The position numbers were made by a program, and so were the translations under genes. The notes beneath the pieces are model-generated. The model was not told the origin of the DNA. It did no database searches and saw only the letters and a program-made list of their open reading frames with translations. Below, piece after piece: positions 1 through 7,663 of a stretch of DNA of 44,815 nt. Position 1 is the first letter of the stretch. Each line of letters opens with the position of its first letter. The DNA is from Oscillospiraceae bacterium (lineage in GTDB: Bacteria; Bacillota; Clostridia; Oscillospirales; Oscillospiraceae): positions 1 through 44,815 of the forward strand of contig JAFSLL010000195.1 of NCBI GenBank assembly GCA_017448455.1. The letters run 5' to 3'.

Positions 1-1
1 C

Positions 2-1303
2 ACCAACGGGCAGACGCCTTTCGTCTCTGTGTTTATGTATTTGGATGAAGTGGAGCCTGGACAGACGCGGGATGATCTGGCGCTGATCATTGCAGAAACG
101 CTGAAGCAGCGCTACGAGGGCATCAAGAACGAGGTTGGCGTGTGGGTTAGTCCCGCATTCCCAAAACTGATCTACGTCCTGGATGAGGACAACATCACCG
201 AGGACGCGCCGTACTATTACCTGACCGAGCTGGCGGCAAAGTGCTCCGCGAAACGCATGGTGCCGGATTATATCAGTGCCAAGGTGATGAAGCAGCTGAA
301 GAACGGGGATGTGTACACCTGCATGGGCTGTCGGGCATTTTTGACACCGGATACCGTAGGCCTGAATCCGGATGGCAGCCACAAGTACTATGGCCGCTTC
401 AATCAGGGAGCGGTGACGATCAACCTGGTGGACGTGGCCTGCAGCGCGGAAGGCGATGAGGACAAGTTCTGGAAATTCATGGAAGAGCGGACCGAGCTTT
501 GCCACAAGGCGCTCCGCATCCGGCACGAGACCCTGCTGGGGACACCTTCCGATGTCGCTCCGATCCTCTGGCAATACGGAGCGATCAGCCGTCTTGGAAA
601 AGGCGAGAAGATCGACCGGCTGCTGTATGACAACTACAGCACCATCAGCCTCGGTTATGCCGGGCTCTGCGAGTGTGTATATCGGATGAAGGGTGTCAGC
701 CATACAGATCCTGTCGGTCATGACTTCGGCATCGCCGTCATGAAGTTCCTGAACAAGAAGACAGCCCAGTGGCGTGAGGCAGAGAACATTAGCTATAGCC
801 TTTATGGCACGCCGATGGAATCCAGCACGTATAAATTCGCCCGCTGTCTGCAGAAGCGTTTCGGAAAGATCCCGCATGTGACGGATAAGAACTACATTAC
901 CAATTCCTATCACGTTCATGTGACGGAACCGATTGACGCTTTTACAAAGCTCTCGTTTGAGGCAGAGTTCCAGGCTCTCAGTCCAGGCGGTGCGATCTCC
1001 TATGTGGAGGTCCCCAACATGCAGAACAACATTCCTGCGGTGCTGGCCGTCATGCGATTCATCTATGACAACATCATGTATGCCGAACTGAACACCAAGA
1101 GTGATTACTGTCAGGTCTGCGGCTACGATGGTGAAATCAAGATCGTGGAGGATGACGGGAAGCTCGTATGGGAATGCCCGAACTGCGGCAACCGGGACGA
1201 GAAGCGGATGAATGTGTGTCGGCGCGTCTGCGGGTACCTGGGCACTAACTACTTCAACCAGGGAAGAACGCAGGAGATCGCTGAGAGGGTACTGCATCTG
1301 TAA
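2..1303 (+). CDS. nrdD: Anaerobic ribonucleoside-triphosphate reductase, C-terminal part (5' end outside window)
   Basis: Class III ribonucleotide reductase makes deoxynucleotides from ribonucleotides without oxygen, using a glycyl radical installed by NrdG. The reading frame is open from base 2, so the start lies upstream. The fragment opens with the family motif NGQTPF. It contains the cysteine segment YTCMGCRAF and ends with a zinc site of two CxxC pairs (CQVC and CPNC), followed by the glycyl-radical loop RRVCGYLG and the tail NYFNQGR. The activase gene lies a little downstream, separated by one unknown gene. The finger loop is complete at the C-terminus, so the enzyme looks functional. 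Its presence implies replication in a strict or facultative anaerobe; the surrounding phage genes suggest it boosts dNTP supply during infection. Confidence 0.95.
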   Translation, partial: TNGQTPFVSVFMYLDEVEPGQTRDDLALIIAETLKQRYEGIKNEVGVWVSPAFPKLIYVLDEDNITEDAPYYYLTELAAKCSAKRMVPDYISAKVMKQLKNGDVYTCMGCRAFLTPDTVGLNPDGSHKYYGRFNQGAVTINLVDVACSAEGDEDKFWKFMEERTELCHKALRIRHETLLGTPSDVAPILWQYGAISRLGKGEKIDRLLYDNYSTISLGYAGLCECVYRMKGVSHTDPVGHDFGIAVMKFLNKKTAQWREAENISYSLYGTPMESSTYKFARCLQKRFGKIPHVTDKNYITNSYHVHVTEPIDAFTKLSFEAEFQALSPGGAISYVEVPNMQNNIPAVLAVMRFIYDNIMYAELNTKSDYCQVCGYDGEIKIVEDDGKLVWECPNCGNRDEKRMNVCRRVCGYLGTNYFNQGRTQEIAERVLHL

Positions 1304-1349
1304 AGATGCGGCAGTAGTATTTCGAAGAATCAGAAGGGGGACAAAACCT

Positions 1350-1871
1350 ATGAAGAGACTGATACTGGAAGCTCCCTGGTACACCTACCAGAAGAAAGTG
1401 AAGGCGCTGTTCGAGCGTGATCCTGCTATCCATGTCGGGGAGATCGTCGAGCCGGAGGATGGCAGCGCGGATTACCTGTTTGATATCGAAGTCAGGGATC
1501 ATGAGAAGTTCCTGGCCATGGATCGCGTCTTTCCCAAGTGTGTCCAGTTTGGCAATGTGATCCTGGCCATCAATCTGTACGATGAGGAGAACGACACCGG
1601 AACCGCTGACGTCGTTGCTCTCTATGAGACCATCTTTAGAGGAAACCCCATCGTGAAGGATGTCCGGCTGGCTCAGGATCCTACGGGAACCCAGCACGGC
1701 TTTGTCCGTTTTCAGCCGGAGGTGATCCAGTTCTTTGACGATGACCTCTATGATTATGACGGCAACTGGTCCGGCCTTGCACAGGATATCGCCCGTGAAG
1801 TCTTCCAGGATGAGATCCGCAGTATTCACTTCTGTACCGCACCTGTTGCCGCGAATGGGACAGGCGAGTAA
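1350..1871 (+). CDS. Unknown protein between nrdD and nrdG, 173 aa
   Basis: I do not recognise this family. The ATG at 1350 follows AAGGGGG at a suitable distance and was preferred to upstream in-frame codons, which would run back into nrdD. The product is acidic and soluble-looking, with no signal peptide, membrane segment or cysteine cluster. It has alternating strand-like and helix-like segments, including AILAINLYDEEN-like and VQFFDDDLYDYDG-like stretches (residues about 70-140). It sits between the reductase and its activase, with only two bases before nrdG, so it is probably translated as part of the same operon. A role in deoxynucleotide synthesis is only a guess from position. Confidence 0.75.
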   Translation: MKRLILEAPWYTYQKKVKALFERDPAIHVGEIVEPEDGSADYLFDIEVRDHEKFLAMDRVFPKCVQFGNVILAINLYDEENDTGTADVVALYETIFRGNPIVKDVRLAQDPTGTQHGFVRFQPEVIQFFDDDLYDYDGNWSGLAQDIAREVFQDEIRSIHFCTAPVAANGTGE

Positions 1872-1873
1872 CC

Positions 1874-2338
1874 ATGAACTATGCAGAGATCAAGAAGGTA
1901 GACATCGCCAACGGTCCTGGTGTCCGAGTGTCCCTGTTCGTTTCTGGATGCAGGAACCATTGCAAGGGATGCTTTAATCCGGAGACCTGGGATTTCGACT
2001 ACGGTCGGCCCTTCACCAGAGAAACTGAAGATGAGATTATCGAGGCCCTGCGTCCTTCGTGGATACAGGGTCTTTCCATTCTCGGAGGCGAACCGACAGA
2101 AGAAGAGAATGCAGCGGCCCTGATCCCGTTCCTGAAATGGGTGAGAGCCGTACTGCCGGATAAAGATATCTGGTTGTACTCCGGATACACCTATGAGGTG
2201 CTTCGGGACAAGGAGATACTGACACTGGCTGATGTGCTGGTGGATGGACCTTTTCTCCTGGAGCAGAAGGATGCCGGACTTGCTTTTCGCGGCAGCAGGA
2301 ATCAGCGGATCATTGATCTGAGGGAGAAAGAGTCATGA
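1874..2338 (+). CDS. nrdG: Anaerobic ribonucleotide reductase activating protein (radical SAM)
   Basis: This radical-SAM enzyme cleaves S-adenosylmethionine with a [4Fe-4S] cluster to generate the glycyl radical on NrdD. The cluster-binding motif CxxxCxxC is visible as C26, C30 and C33 (CRNHCKGC), preceded by the typical GPGVRVSLFVSGC stretch. A LGGEP motif near residue 72 matches the SAM-binding GGE region. At 154 residues it has the usual NrdG length. It starts two bases after the preceding unknown gene, and its stop overlaps the start of the next small gene by four bases (ATGA), indicating translational coupling. Confidence 0.95.
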   Translation: MNYAEIKKVDIANGPGVRVSLFVSGCRNHCKGCFNPETWDFDYGRPFTRETEDEIIEALRPSWIQGLSILGGEPTEEENAAALIPFLKWVRAVLPDKDIWLYSGYTYEVLRDKEILTLADVLVDGPFLLEQKDAGLAFRGSRNQRIIDLREKES

Positions 2339-2550
2339 ATCGAAAAACACTGCAGAGCCTGATCCTAGCTTTAGAAGCAGCTCTGCTTATTGTGAGCCTT
2401 GTCACCGGCTCCGGTACCACCGTGGGGATGATCTGCTACTGGGCGATTGCAGCATTGAATCACCTGACCGATTTCATCATCCGCTGGATCGAGGAACGGG
2501 AAGAGCGCAAGGAGAAGTCACATGGCAGAAACCAGAATGATCGACCTTAA
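2335..2550 (+). CDS. Small membrane protein, 71 aa
   Basis: Unrecognised. Two hydrophobic segments are visible (about residues 8-24 and 28-45), joined by a short turn with SGSGTT. A highly charged, Lys/Glu/Arg-rich cytoplasmic-type tail follows (IEEREERKEK). The start overlaps the nrdG stop by four bases, and the 3' end overlaps the next gene by about 29 bases, so expression is probably coupled. Function unknown. It might be a small holin-like or membrane-anchoring protein, but nothing in the sequence decides this. Confidence 0.6.
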   Translation: MNRKTLQSLILALEAALLIVSLVTGSGTTVGMICYWAIAALNHLTDFIIRWIEEREERKEKSHGRNQNDRP

Positions 2551-2773
2551 TACGGTCATCGGTGTGTATTCCCTGTGCAATACCGGTGCGGTACTGGTGC
2601 ATGCTATCGACTACGCGGAGGATAAGATTCTCGCAAGCATCAACGGGGAGAATCCGGTGTGGTGTGAGATGACCGAAGAATACATGGAAGTCACCGGGGA
2701 AACGGAGCTGGGCTTTACGCTCGGCTCTTTCTTTATCCCGCTGTGCGAGGTCATGCGTTTTTACAGCGGATAA
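2522..2773 (+). CDS. Small unknown protein, 83 aa
   Basis: Unrecognised. The ATG lies inside the 3' end of the preceding membrane gene and follows a GGAGAAG ribosome site. The predicted product is a compact acidic protein with strand-like segments around VIGVYSLCNTGAVLVHAID and TELGFTLGSFFIPLCEV, with no membrane segment or signal. It lies between nrdG and a DNA methyltransferase in a tightly packed, same-strand operon. Its reading frame is kept and it is bounded by a good ribosome site, which supports it being real. Confidence 0.65.
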   Translation: MAETRMIDLNTVIGVYSLCNTGAVLVHAIDYAEDKILASINGENPVWCEMTEEYMEVTGETELGFTLGSFFIPLCEVMRFYSG

Positions 2774-2790
2774 CACAGATGGAGGGAACG

Positions 2791-4053
2791 ATGCAGAAGA
2801 CTGCTGAACTGAAAGTCCTGCCGGTATCGGTACTCAAACCGGCAGAATACAATCCCCGCAAAAAGCTGAAGGCCGGGGATAAAGAGTACGAGAAAATCAA
2901 GAACAGCATTGAGGAGTTCGGCTTTGCCGATCCGCTGGTCGTAAACTCCGACATGACGATCATCGGCGGACATCAGAGACTGACGGTGGCGATAGATCTC
3001 GGCTACACAGAAGTCCCTTGTGCTGTTGTCGATATCGATAAGGTCCGGGAGAAAGCGCTGAACATTGCGCTGAACAAGATTACCGGTGCCTGGGATGAAA
3101 CGCTGCTGGCAGAACTCCTGGAGGATATCCAGAACAGCAACTTTGACCTCGGCAAGACGGGCTTTGATCCGCCTGAGATCAATACGCTGTTCAATAAGCT
3201 CCATGACAAGCAGGTTCACGAGGACGATTTCGATGTGGATTCCGAACTGCAGCAGCCGGTCTTCAGTCAGCTGGGTGACCTTTGGCTGATCGGAAGGCAC
3301 CGGGTGATCTGCGGCGACAGCACCGGTGAAGAAATCTACACCCGCTTGATGGATGGCGAGAGAGCAAATCTGGTGCTGACAGACCCGCCCTACAATGTGG
3401 ACGTGGAAGAGACAGCCGGAAAGATCATGAACGACAACATGGGCGATCAGGAGTTTTATAACTTCCTGCTTTCGGCCTATCGCTGTATGCACGCCAACCT
3501 GGCTGATGACGGCAGCATCTATGTCTGGCACGCTGATATGGAAGGATTGAACTTCCGTAAGGCATTTAAGGACGCTGGCTTCTATCTCTCTGGATGCTGC
3601 ATCTGGAAGAAGAACAGTCTGGTGCTGGGGCGTAGTCCTTACCAGTGGATTCACGAGCCCTGCCTCTTTGGCTGGAAGCAGAAGGGCAAGCACCAGTGGT
3701 ATTCCGACAGGAAACAGACCACCGTGTGGGAATATGATAAGCCTCGCTCCTCCAAGGATCATCCGACCATGAAGCCGATCACCCTCATGAGTTATCCGAT
3801 CAAAAACAGTACCATGACCAACGGCATCGTGCTGGATCCCTTCCTGGGAAGCGGATCGACGCTGATCGCCTGCATGCAGACAGATCGGATATGCCGGGGG
3901 ATTGAGCTGGATCCGAAGTTTGTGGACGTGATTGTGAAGCGGGCAATTCAGGAGAACGGTGGCAAGTACGATGATGTGTTTGTCATCCGCGATGGCCAGA
4001 AGCTCCGCTTTGACGAGGTGGCGACCTTTGAGCCGCAGGAGGTGGAGGCGTGA
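2791..4053 (+). CDS. ParB-like nuclease domain fused to DNA N6/N4 methyltransferase
   Basis: The product is 420 residues. The N-terminal part (about 8-100) is a ParB/sulfiredoxin-type domain with the motif IIGGHQR and the preceding NPRKK. The C-terminal part is a DNA amino-methyltransferase with catalytic DPPYN at residues 198-202 and the SAM-binding DPFLGSG at 349-355. That order, catalytic motif before SAM motif, is the beta-class arrangement. ATG 2791 was chosen because GGAGGG precedes it by four bases; the upstream in-frame region overlaps the previous gene. No restriction endonuclease gene is adjacent, so this is probably a solitary methyltransferase. It could protect phage DNA from host restriction or mark it for replication or packaging. 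The target sequence cannot be read from the gene. The ThyX start overlaps its stop. Confidence 0.9.
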   Translation: MQKTAELKVLPVSVLKPAEYNPRKKLKAGDKEYEKIKNSIEEFGFADPLVVNSDMTIIGGHQRLTVAIDLGYTEVPCAVVDIDKVREKALNIALNKITGAWDETLLAELLEDIQNSNFDLGKTGFDPPEINTLFNKLHDKQVHEDDFDVDSELQQPVFSQLGDLWLIGRHRVICGDSTGEEIYTRLMDGERANLVLTDPPYNVDVEETAGKIMNDNMGDQEFYNFLLSAYRCMHANLADDGSIYVWHADMEGLNFRKAFKDAGFYLSGCCIWKKNSLVLGRSPYQWIHEPCLFGWKQKGKHQWYSDRKQTTVWEYDKPRSSKDHPTMKPITLMSYPIKNSTMTNGIVLDPFLGSGSTLIACMQTDRICRGIELDPKFVDVIVKRAIQENGGKYDDVFVIRDGQKLRFDEVATFEPQEVEA

Positions 4054-4685
4054 AAGTGGAGCTGATTGCCTATACACCGACCGCTTCTGGTGTCTGCTGT
4101 GACGCGGCAGCAATCTGCACGGATTCCAACAATGGCTACCGATCCCTTCAGCACTCCCTGGCCTCCGGGCACGAGTCGGTGCTGGAGCATGCTGTGTTTA
4201 CCTTCCGGGTGGAAGGTATCAGCCGGGTAACCCTGGCGCAGTTTACCCGGCATCGGCTGGCCAGTTTCTCTGTCCAGTCTCAGCGCTATGTGAAGCTGGA
4301 GGATCCGGAGCTGATAGTTCCGGAGAGCATCCGAAGCTCAGCATTTGCGGCTGAAGCAGAGAGCAGCATGCGCTATATGCTGAATCTCTACAAGCGGATG
4401 GTGGAAGCCGGGATTCCGGCAGAGGATGCCAGATATGTGACACCCCAGGCAGTTCCAACGTCCCTTATCGTCACGCTGAATGCCAGGGAGCTGCGGCATT
4501 TCTTTTCCCTTCGGTGTTGTAACCGTGCTCAGTGGGAGATCCGAAAGCTGGCGGATGAAATGTTGAAGCTGTGCAAAAAGGAAGCGCCGATTCTTTTTGA
4601 AAATGCCGGGCCAGGGTGCATTCGTGGAAAGTGCCCGGAAAAGAGGTCCTGCGGGAACCCGAGGTCAACACAGGAATGGGAATAA
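4050..4685 (+). CDS. thyX: Flavin-dependent thymidylate synthase
   Basis: ThyX methylates dUMP to dTMP using FAD and methylenetetrahydrofolate. The signature RHRxxSxxxxSxR is present at residues 67-79 (RHRLASFSVQSQR). The dUMP-binding region LNARELRHFFSLRCC is also clear, as is a hydrophobic helix YRSLQHSLASGHESVLEH typical of the family. The length of 211 is normal. Translation probably starts at GTG 4050, which overlaps the stop of the methyltransferase and follows GGAGGTGGAGG. With nrdD and nrdG it forms a dNTP-supply block. The C-terminus carries extra cysteines (C in GPGCIRGKCPEKRSC) that resemble a small metal-binding or disordered tail. Confidence 0.95.
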   Translation: MKVELIAYTPTASGVCCDAAAICTDSNNGYRSLQHSLASGHESVLEHAVFTFRVEGISRVTLAQFTRHRLASFSVQSQRYVKLEDPELIVPESIRSSAFAAEAESSMRYMLNLYKRMVEAGIPAEDARYVTPQAVPTSLIVTLNARELRHFFSLRCCNRAQWEIRKLADEMLKLCKKEAPILFENAGPGCIRGKCPEKRSCGNPRSTQEWE

Positions 4686-4690
4686 ACGTA

Positions 4691-4722
4691 AGGAGCGGGA
4701 TGGGTCTCACTGTCACGCTCCT
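4691..4722 (+). other. Intergenic hairpin after thyX
   Basis: AGGAGCG pairs with CGCTCCT across an 18-base loop. No T-run follows, so this may be a weak terminator or an mRNA-processing or stability hairpin. The ribosome site of the next gene begins just after it. Confidence 0.35.
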
Positions 4723-4740
4723 ATCGATAAGGAGATGAGT

Positions 4741-4926
4741 ATGGGATATGTGATCGCATTCGTCGTTTTCGTTGTGATCGTCTTCGCTTGCGGCATGGCG
4801 CTCGCCATTGCTGCTTCTGGCTTTGGCCCTGAGTCAGATGAGGAGCGCAGGCGGGATGACGAGGCGCAGATTCAATACCTGCGTGAGTGGCAGCAACGTC
4901 ATAAGAAAAAGCGAAAGCGCTCCTGA
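4741..4926 (+). CDS. Small single-pass membrane protein, 61 aa
   Basis: Unrecognised. One long hydrophobic segment (about residues 3-27, VIAFVVFVVIVFACGMALAI) is followed by an acidic stretch (ESDEERRRDDE) and a Lys/Arg-rich C-terminus. That is the layout of an inner-membrane anchored peptide with a cytoplasmic tail. ATG 4741 sits six bases after AAGGAG; an in-frame ATG at 4735 directly abuts that site and is less likely. Many phage small membrane proteins are involved in superinfection exclusion or lysis timing, but no specific role can be assigned. Confidence 0.55.
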   Translation: MGYVIAFVVFVVIVFACGMALAIAASGFGPESDEERRRDDEAQIQYLREWQQRHKKKRKRS

Positions 4927-5011
4927 TTGTCAATTGTGGCGGAATGCTCAGAGGCTCCTTTGTGGATATCGTCAAACCTGCTTTTTTCCACAGAATTATT
5001 GCAGAAATGAC

Positions 5012-5062
5012 TTTACTTTTCGGGCTTGTAGAGTGATGTATTACACACCGCAAGAGAAGCGG
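5012..5062 (+). promoter_or_regulatory. Repeated promoter-like element, copy 1 (divergent)
   Basis: TTTACT at 5012 and GATGTA at 5035 are separated by exactly 17 bases, followed by CCGC-AAGAGAA-GCGG, a short hairpin. It aligns with the better conserved copies downstream (TTGCTA, 17 bases, GATATA). It lies 76 bases before the start of the pseudo-amidoligase-like gene. The upstream ATTGTG dyad seen in other copies is not placed at the usual distance here. Confidence 0.6.
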
Positions 5063-5087
5063 CACAAGCTGAAAGGAGCGTGAAACC

Positions 5088-6254
5088 ATGAGAAAATTTG
5101 AGAAGAACATTGAGGATCGTAAGCTGTTGGTGGCTCGCCTGAGTGAGCTCACTGGATTGGAATCCCGGTACACCTTTGTACCCCGCTGCGCCTACGTGGT
5201 TGGTAGCTTCACGGTAGAGAAGGACGGGAACCTGACAGTGGAAGACGGTGCGGACGAGCAGGTGCTAACCACCCTGATTTCTGAGGGCATGATCGGTGTG
5301 GAACTGGAGATCACGGCACTTACCCGGCCAGCCGAGGAGCTTGAAGCGCCTGCGCAGGTTACTGCCAGAAACACCACTGCGGCTGAAAGTACGGAAGAAT
5401 GGGAAGACGAGGACTGGGAAGAAGTCTCGGAGACGGCTGCAGAGACAGAAACGGCAATAGAATCTGCCGCCGAGGAAGAGCAGGAGATCTGGCGGCCGGA
5501 TACGGACATCTTTTCCGAGAGCTATCCCGAGACGAATACCAACCCGACGATCCTTCCGATTGCTTCAGAAGCGGATGCTGGGTACGAACAGGAGGAAGAA
5601 GGAGCAGCAACGAGCCTGGGGGTGCCGGAAGCGATAGGCATGGCGACGGAAATGCCGCTGGATGCCAGCTTCAGCTTTCCACTCTCTAAGCACACGGCGA
5701 CTTCCATCATCAACCTGATCTGCATGATCCATTCCAGAGGGAACCTGATCTCCAAGGCGACCGGGGGTGAGTTCTCCGCTAGTAAAGCACTAACAGATGA
5801 CCTGCTCGATCACCCGGCCTTTGCGAAAGCCAAGGACGTGGTGGATTACCTCAAGGCGCGGGAAGACCTGGAAGAGGAGCTGAAAGGTCTCTCCTTTGTC
5901 GAAGGGAAGATCAACTTTGACGGCTTTGGCATCGCCCAGGACGCGGATCACCTGCAGACCTTCATGAAGTTGGCGGCGGCCATGAACAGGATGGCGATCA
6001 CCCAAAAGCGGGTACAAGCCAAGAGTGTGGACGACAGCAATGAGAAGTATGCACTTCGGATCTGGCTGATCCGGCTGGGCCTGAACGGAGATGAGTTCAA
6101 GGCAGATCGTAAGCGCCTGATGGCCAACCTCACCGGCCACACGGCCTTCCGGTCTGAAGAAGAAAAAGACCGCTGGACGGCCAAGCAGGCAGCGAAGCGG
6201 GATGCCCTCCGGGCCGCGAAAGCAGCGGCTCAGACGGCGCAGAATGCCGTGTAA
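5088..6254 (+). CDS. Amidoligase-like protein lacking catalytic motifs (possible pseudoenzyme), 388 aa
   Basis: The N-terminal part (about 1-80) is a compact domain with the motif FVPRCAYVVGSFTVEKDGNL. Residues about 105-185 are very rich in Glu and Asp and look disordered. From about residue 190 the protein can be aligned by eye with the amidoligase encoded next. Residues 192-225 match its HxH region, but with SFSF in place of HIHI. The C-terminus, including NEKYALR at 318-324 and RLGLNGDEF, matches NEKYAMR and RLGFIGDEF of the amidoligase. The ExR pair also appears replaced (INFDGF). I infer a non-catalytic paralogue or partner. It has its own repeated promoter-like element and an AAGGAG ribosome site. 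Related proteins in mobile elements are sometimes labelled only as virulence proteins; the function is unknown. Confidence 0.8.
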   Translation: MRKFEKNIEDRKLLVARLSELTGLESRYTFVPRCAYVVGSFTVEKDGNLTVEDGADEQVLTTLISEGMIGVELEITALTRPAEELEAPAQVTARNTTAAESTEEWEDEDWEEVSETAAETETAIESAAEEEQEIWRPDTDIFSESYPETNTNPTILPIASEADAGYEQEEEGAATSLGVPEAIGMATEMPLDASFSFPLSKHTATSIINLICMIHSRGNLISKATGGEFSASKALTDDLLDHPAFAKAKDVVDYLKAREDLEEELKGLSFVEGKINFDGFGIAQDADHLQTFMKLAAAMNRMAITQKRVQAKSVDDSNEKYALRIWLIRLGLNGDEFKADRKRLMANLTGHTAFRSEEEKDRWTAKQAAKRDALRAAKAAAQTAQNAV

Positions 6255-6270
6255 ATACACCAATTTCCGG

Positions 6271-6295
6271 GGCAAAATGAGCCGTGATAATTGTC
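6271..6295 (+). promoter_or_regulatory. Candidate regulator site upstream of promoter copy 2
   Basis: ATTGTC at 6290-6295 lies exactly 28 bases before the TTGCTA box. A weak inverted partner (GGCAAA, 6271-6276) lies 13 bases further upstream. The same arrangement recurs at other copies at 28 or 38 bases. Confidence 0.4.
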
Positions 6296-6317
6296 AGATA
6301 ATTATCTCCGAATTGAC

Positions 6318-6363
6318 TTGCTATTTATCCCTTTCAGAGTGATATATGTACACACCGAAAGGG
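6318..6363 (+). promoter_or_regulatory. Repeated promoter-like element, copy 2
   Basis: TTGCTA at 6318, 17 bases, GATATA at 6341, inside the conserved core AGAGTGATATATGTACA (6336-6352), then CC-GAAA-GG. Flanking arms CCCTTTC (6329-6335) and GAAAGGG (6357-6363) form a perfect inverted repeat around the core. TTGACT overlaps the -35-like box at 6313. It lies 83 bases before the amidoligase start. Confidence 0.7.
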
Positions 6364-6400
6364 AAAACACACACGGCAGAGCCGAAAGGAGATAAAAACC

Positions 6401-7360
6401 ATGACAGAGAAAACCGCCCGCCAGATTGAAAACCTTAAGCAGCAGACCTTCGGAGTAGAGGTCGAGGGAAACAACATCACTCGCCAGAACGCAGCCAAGG
6501 TTGCCGCAGACTTCTTCGGAACTCGCCGCTACGAATACACAGCCTGCCGGAACGGCTACATGACCTGGAGCGCCTGGGATCAGCAGGGCCGGGAATGGAA
6601 ATTCCAGCGGGACGTGAGCATCCAGGGACCGGACGACGAAAAGTGCGAACTGGTCATCCCGATCCTGACCTACGCCGACATGGAAACCTTCCAGGAACTC
6701 CTCCGGAAGCTCCGCCACGCCGGGATGAAGAGCAGCCCTTCCAGAGGCTGCGGGGTGCACATTCACATCGGCCTCAAAGGCCTGGACGGCAGGAACCACG
6801 ACGCCAAGACCCTGCGGAACCTGGTGAACATCATGGCCGCACATGAAACGCAGATTGGCCGGGCGATCCGGATCGACGAAGGCCGCACCGGACACTACTG
6901 CAAGGTGGTAGACCATGATTTCCTTGAGCGCCTGAACCGCCAGAAGCCCAAGACCATGGAGAAGCTTGCGAATTGCTGGTACGAAGGCAACCATGCCACC
7001 TACGGCAGAAATCAACACTACAATGAATCACGATATCATATGACGAATCTTCATGCGGCCTTTACAAAGGGGACGATCGAATTCCGCCTCTTCCAATTTT
7101 CCGACCCGCACGACGGCAAGCGCGGCGGCATCCATGCCGGAGAGATGAAGGCTTACATCCAGCTTTGCCTGGCCATGAGCGAACTGGCCAAGGAAGTGGC
7201 TTACGCCAGCCCCAAGCCCCAGCAGACCGACAACGAGAAATACGCGATGCGCTGCTGGATGCTCCGCCTCGGCTTCATCGGAGACGAGTTCGAGACGGCC
7301 AGGGAGATTCTCCTGAAGAACATGGACGGCAACGCAGCCTGGAGACAGGCCGCCTGCTGA
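6401..7360 (+). CDS. Amidoligase (glutamine synthetase-like COOH-NH2 ligase)
   Basis: Members of this family are predicted ATP-dependent ligases that join a carboxyl to an amine, typically making gamma-glutamyl-type amides on peptides or small molecules. Key motifs are all present: GVEVEG with E20 and E22, CELVIPIL, CGVHIHI with H120 and H122, the loop HYNESRYHMTNLH, and EFR at 227-229. The 319-residue length is normal. A C-terminal helical region (about 247-316) is shared with the preceding 388-aa protein. The gene has its own promoter-like element and an AAAGGAG site. Two gamma-glutamylcyclotransferase-fold genes follow. That association is known from comparative work on amidoligase operons and suggests synthesis plus cleavage or editing of a gamma-glutamyl bond. 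The substrate is unknown. Confidence 0.88.
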   Translation: MTEKTARQIENLKQQTFGVEVEGNNITRQNAAKVAADFFGTRRYEYTACRNGYMTWSAWDQQGREWKFQRDVSIQGPDDEKCELVIPILTYADMETFQELLRKLRHAGMKSSPSRGCGVHIHIGLKGLDGRNHDAKTLRNLVNIMAAHETQIGRAIRIDEGRTGHYCKVVDHDFLERLNRQKPKTMEKLANCWYEGNHATYGRNQHYNESRYHMTNLHAAFTKGTIEFRLFQFSDPHDGKRGGIHAGEMKAYIQLCLAMSELAKEVAYASPKPQQTDNEKYAMRCWMLRLGFIGDEFETAREILLKNMDGNAAWRQAAC

Positions 7361-7375
7361 AGCAGAAAAGAACAA

Positions 7376-7405
7376 GCCTTGCGCCGGGGAGACCCGGCTT
7401 AAGGC
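7376..7405 (+). other. Strong intergenic hairpin after amidoligase
   Basis: GCCTT-GC-GCCGGG pairs with CCCGGC-TT-AAGGC around a GAGA loop. No T-run follows, so it is more likely an mRNA stability or processing hairpin, or a partial terminator, than a classical terminator. Confidence 0.5.
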
Positions 7406-7426
7406 AGTGAAGGGAGGCGAGATGCC

Positions 7427-7663
7427 ATGAAAGAATATAAGGTTCTGATTACAGAAACCCTGCAAAAAGCTGTGATTGTCAGCGCAGCCTCGGAGCAGGA
7501 AGCGCACCGGCGCGTGTCCGATGCATGGAAGAATGTGGAGTACACCCTGGGTGCCGATGATTTCCAGGGTGTGGAATTCCATGTGCTGGGCGAAGCGAAC
7601 GGCGATCCGGGTGACAAGGACTTAGGCCGCATCGAGAGTAAAGGCGGTGACGGCGATGAATGA
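7427..7663 (+). CDS. DpnD/PcfM-like small protein, 78 aa
   Basis: The sequence MKEYKVLITETLQKAVIV, followed by a helix with SEQEAHRRV and a strand with ADDFQGVEFHVL, fits the DpnD/PcfM family, small proteins found in conjugative elements and phages. No catalytic residues are known for the family and its molecular role is unclear. AGGGAGG lies ahead of the ATG. The 3' end overlaps the start of the next gene. The last residues (GDPGDKDLGRIESKGGDGDE) look disordered. Confidence 0.8.
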   Translation: MKEYKVLITETLQKAVIVSAASEQEAHRRVSDAWKNVEYTLGADDFQGVEFHVLGEANGDPGDKDLGRIESKGGDGDE

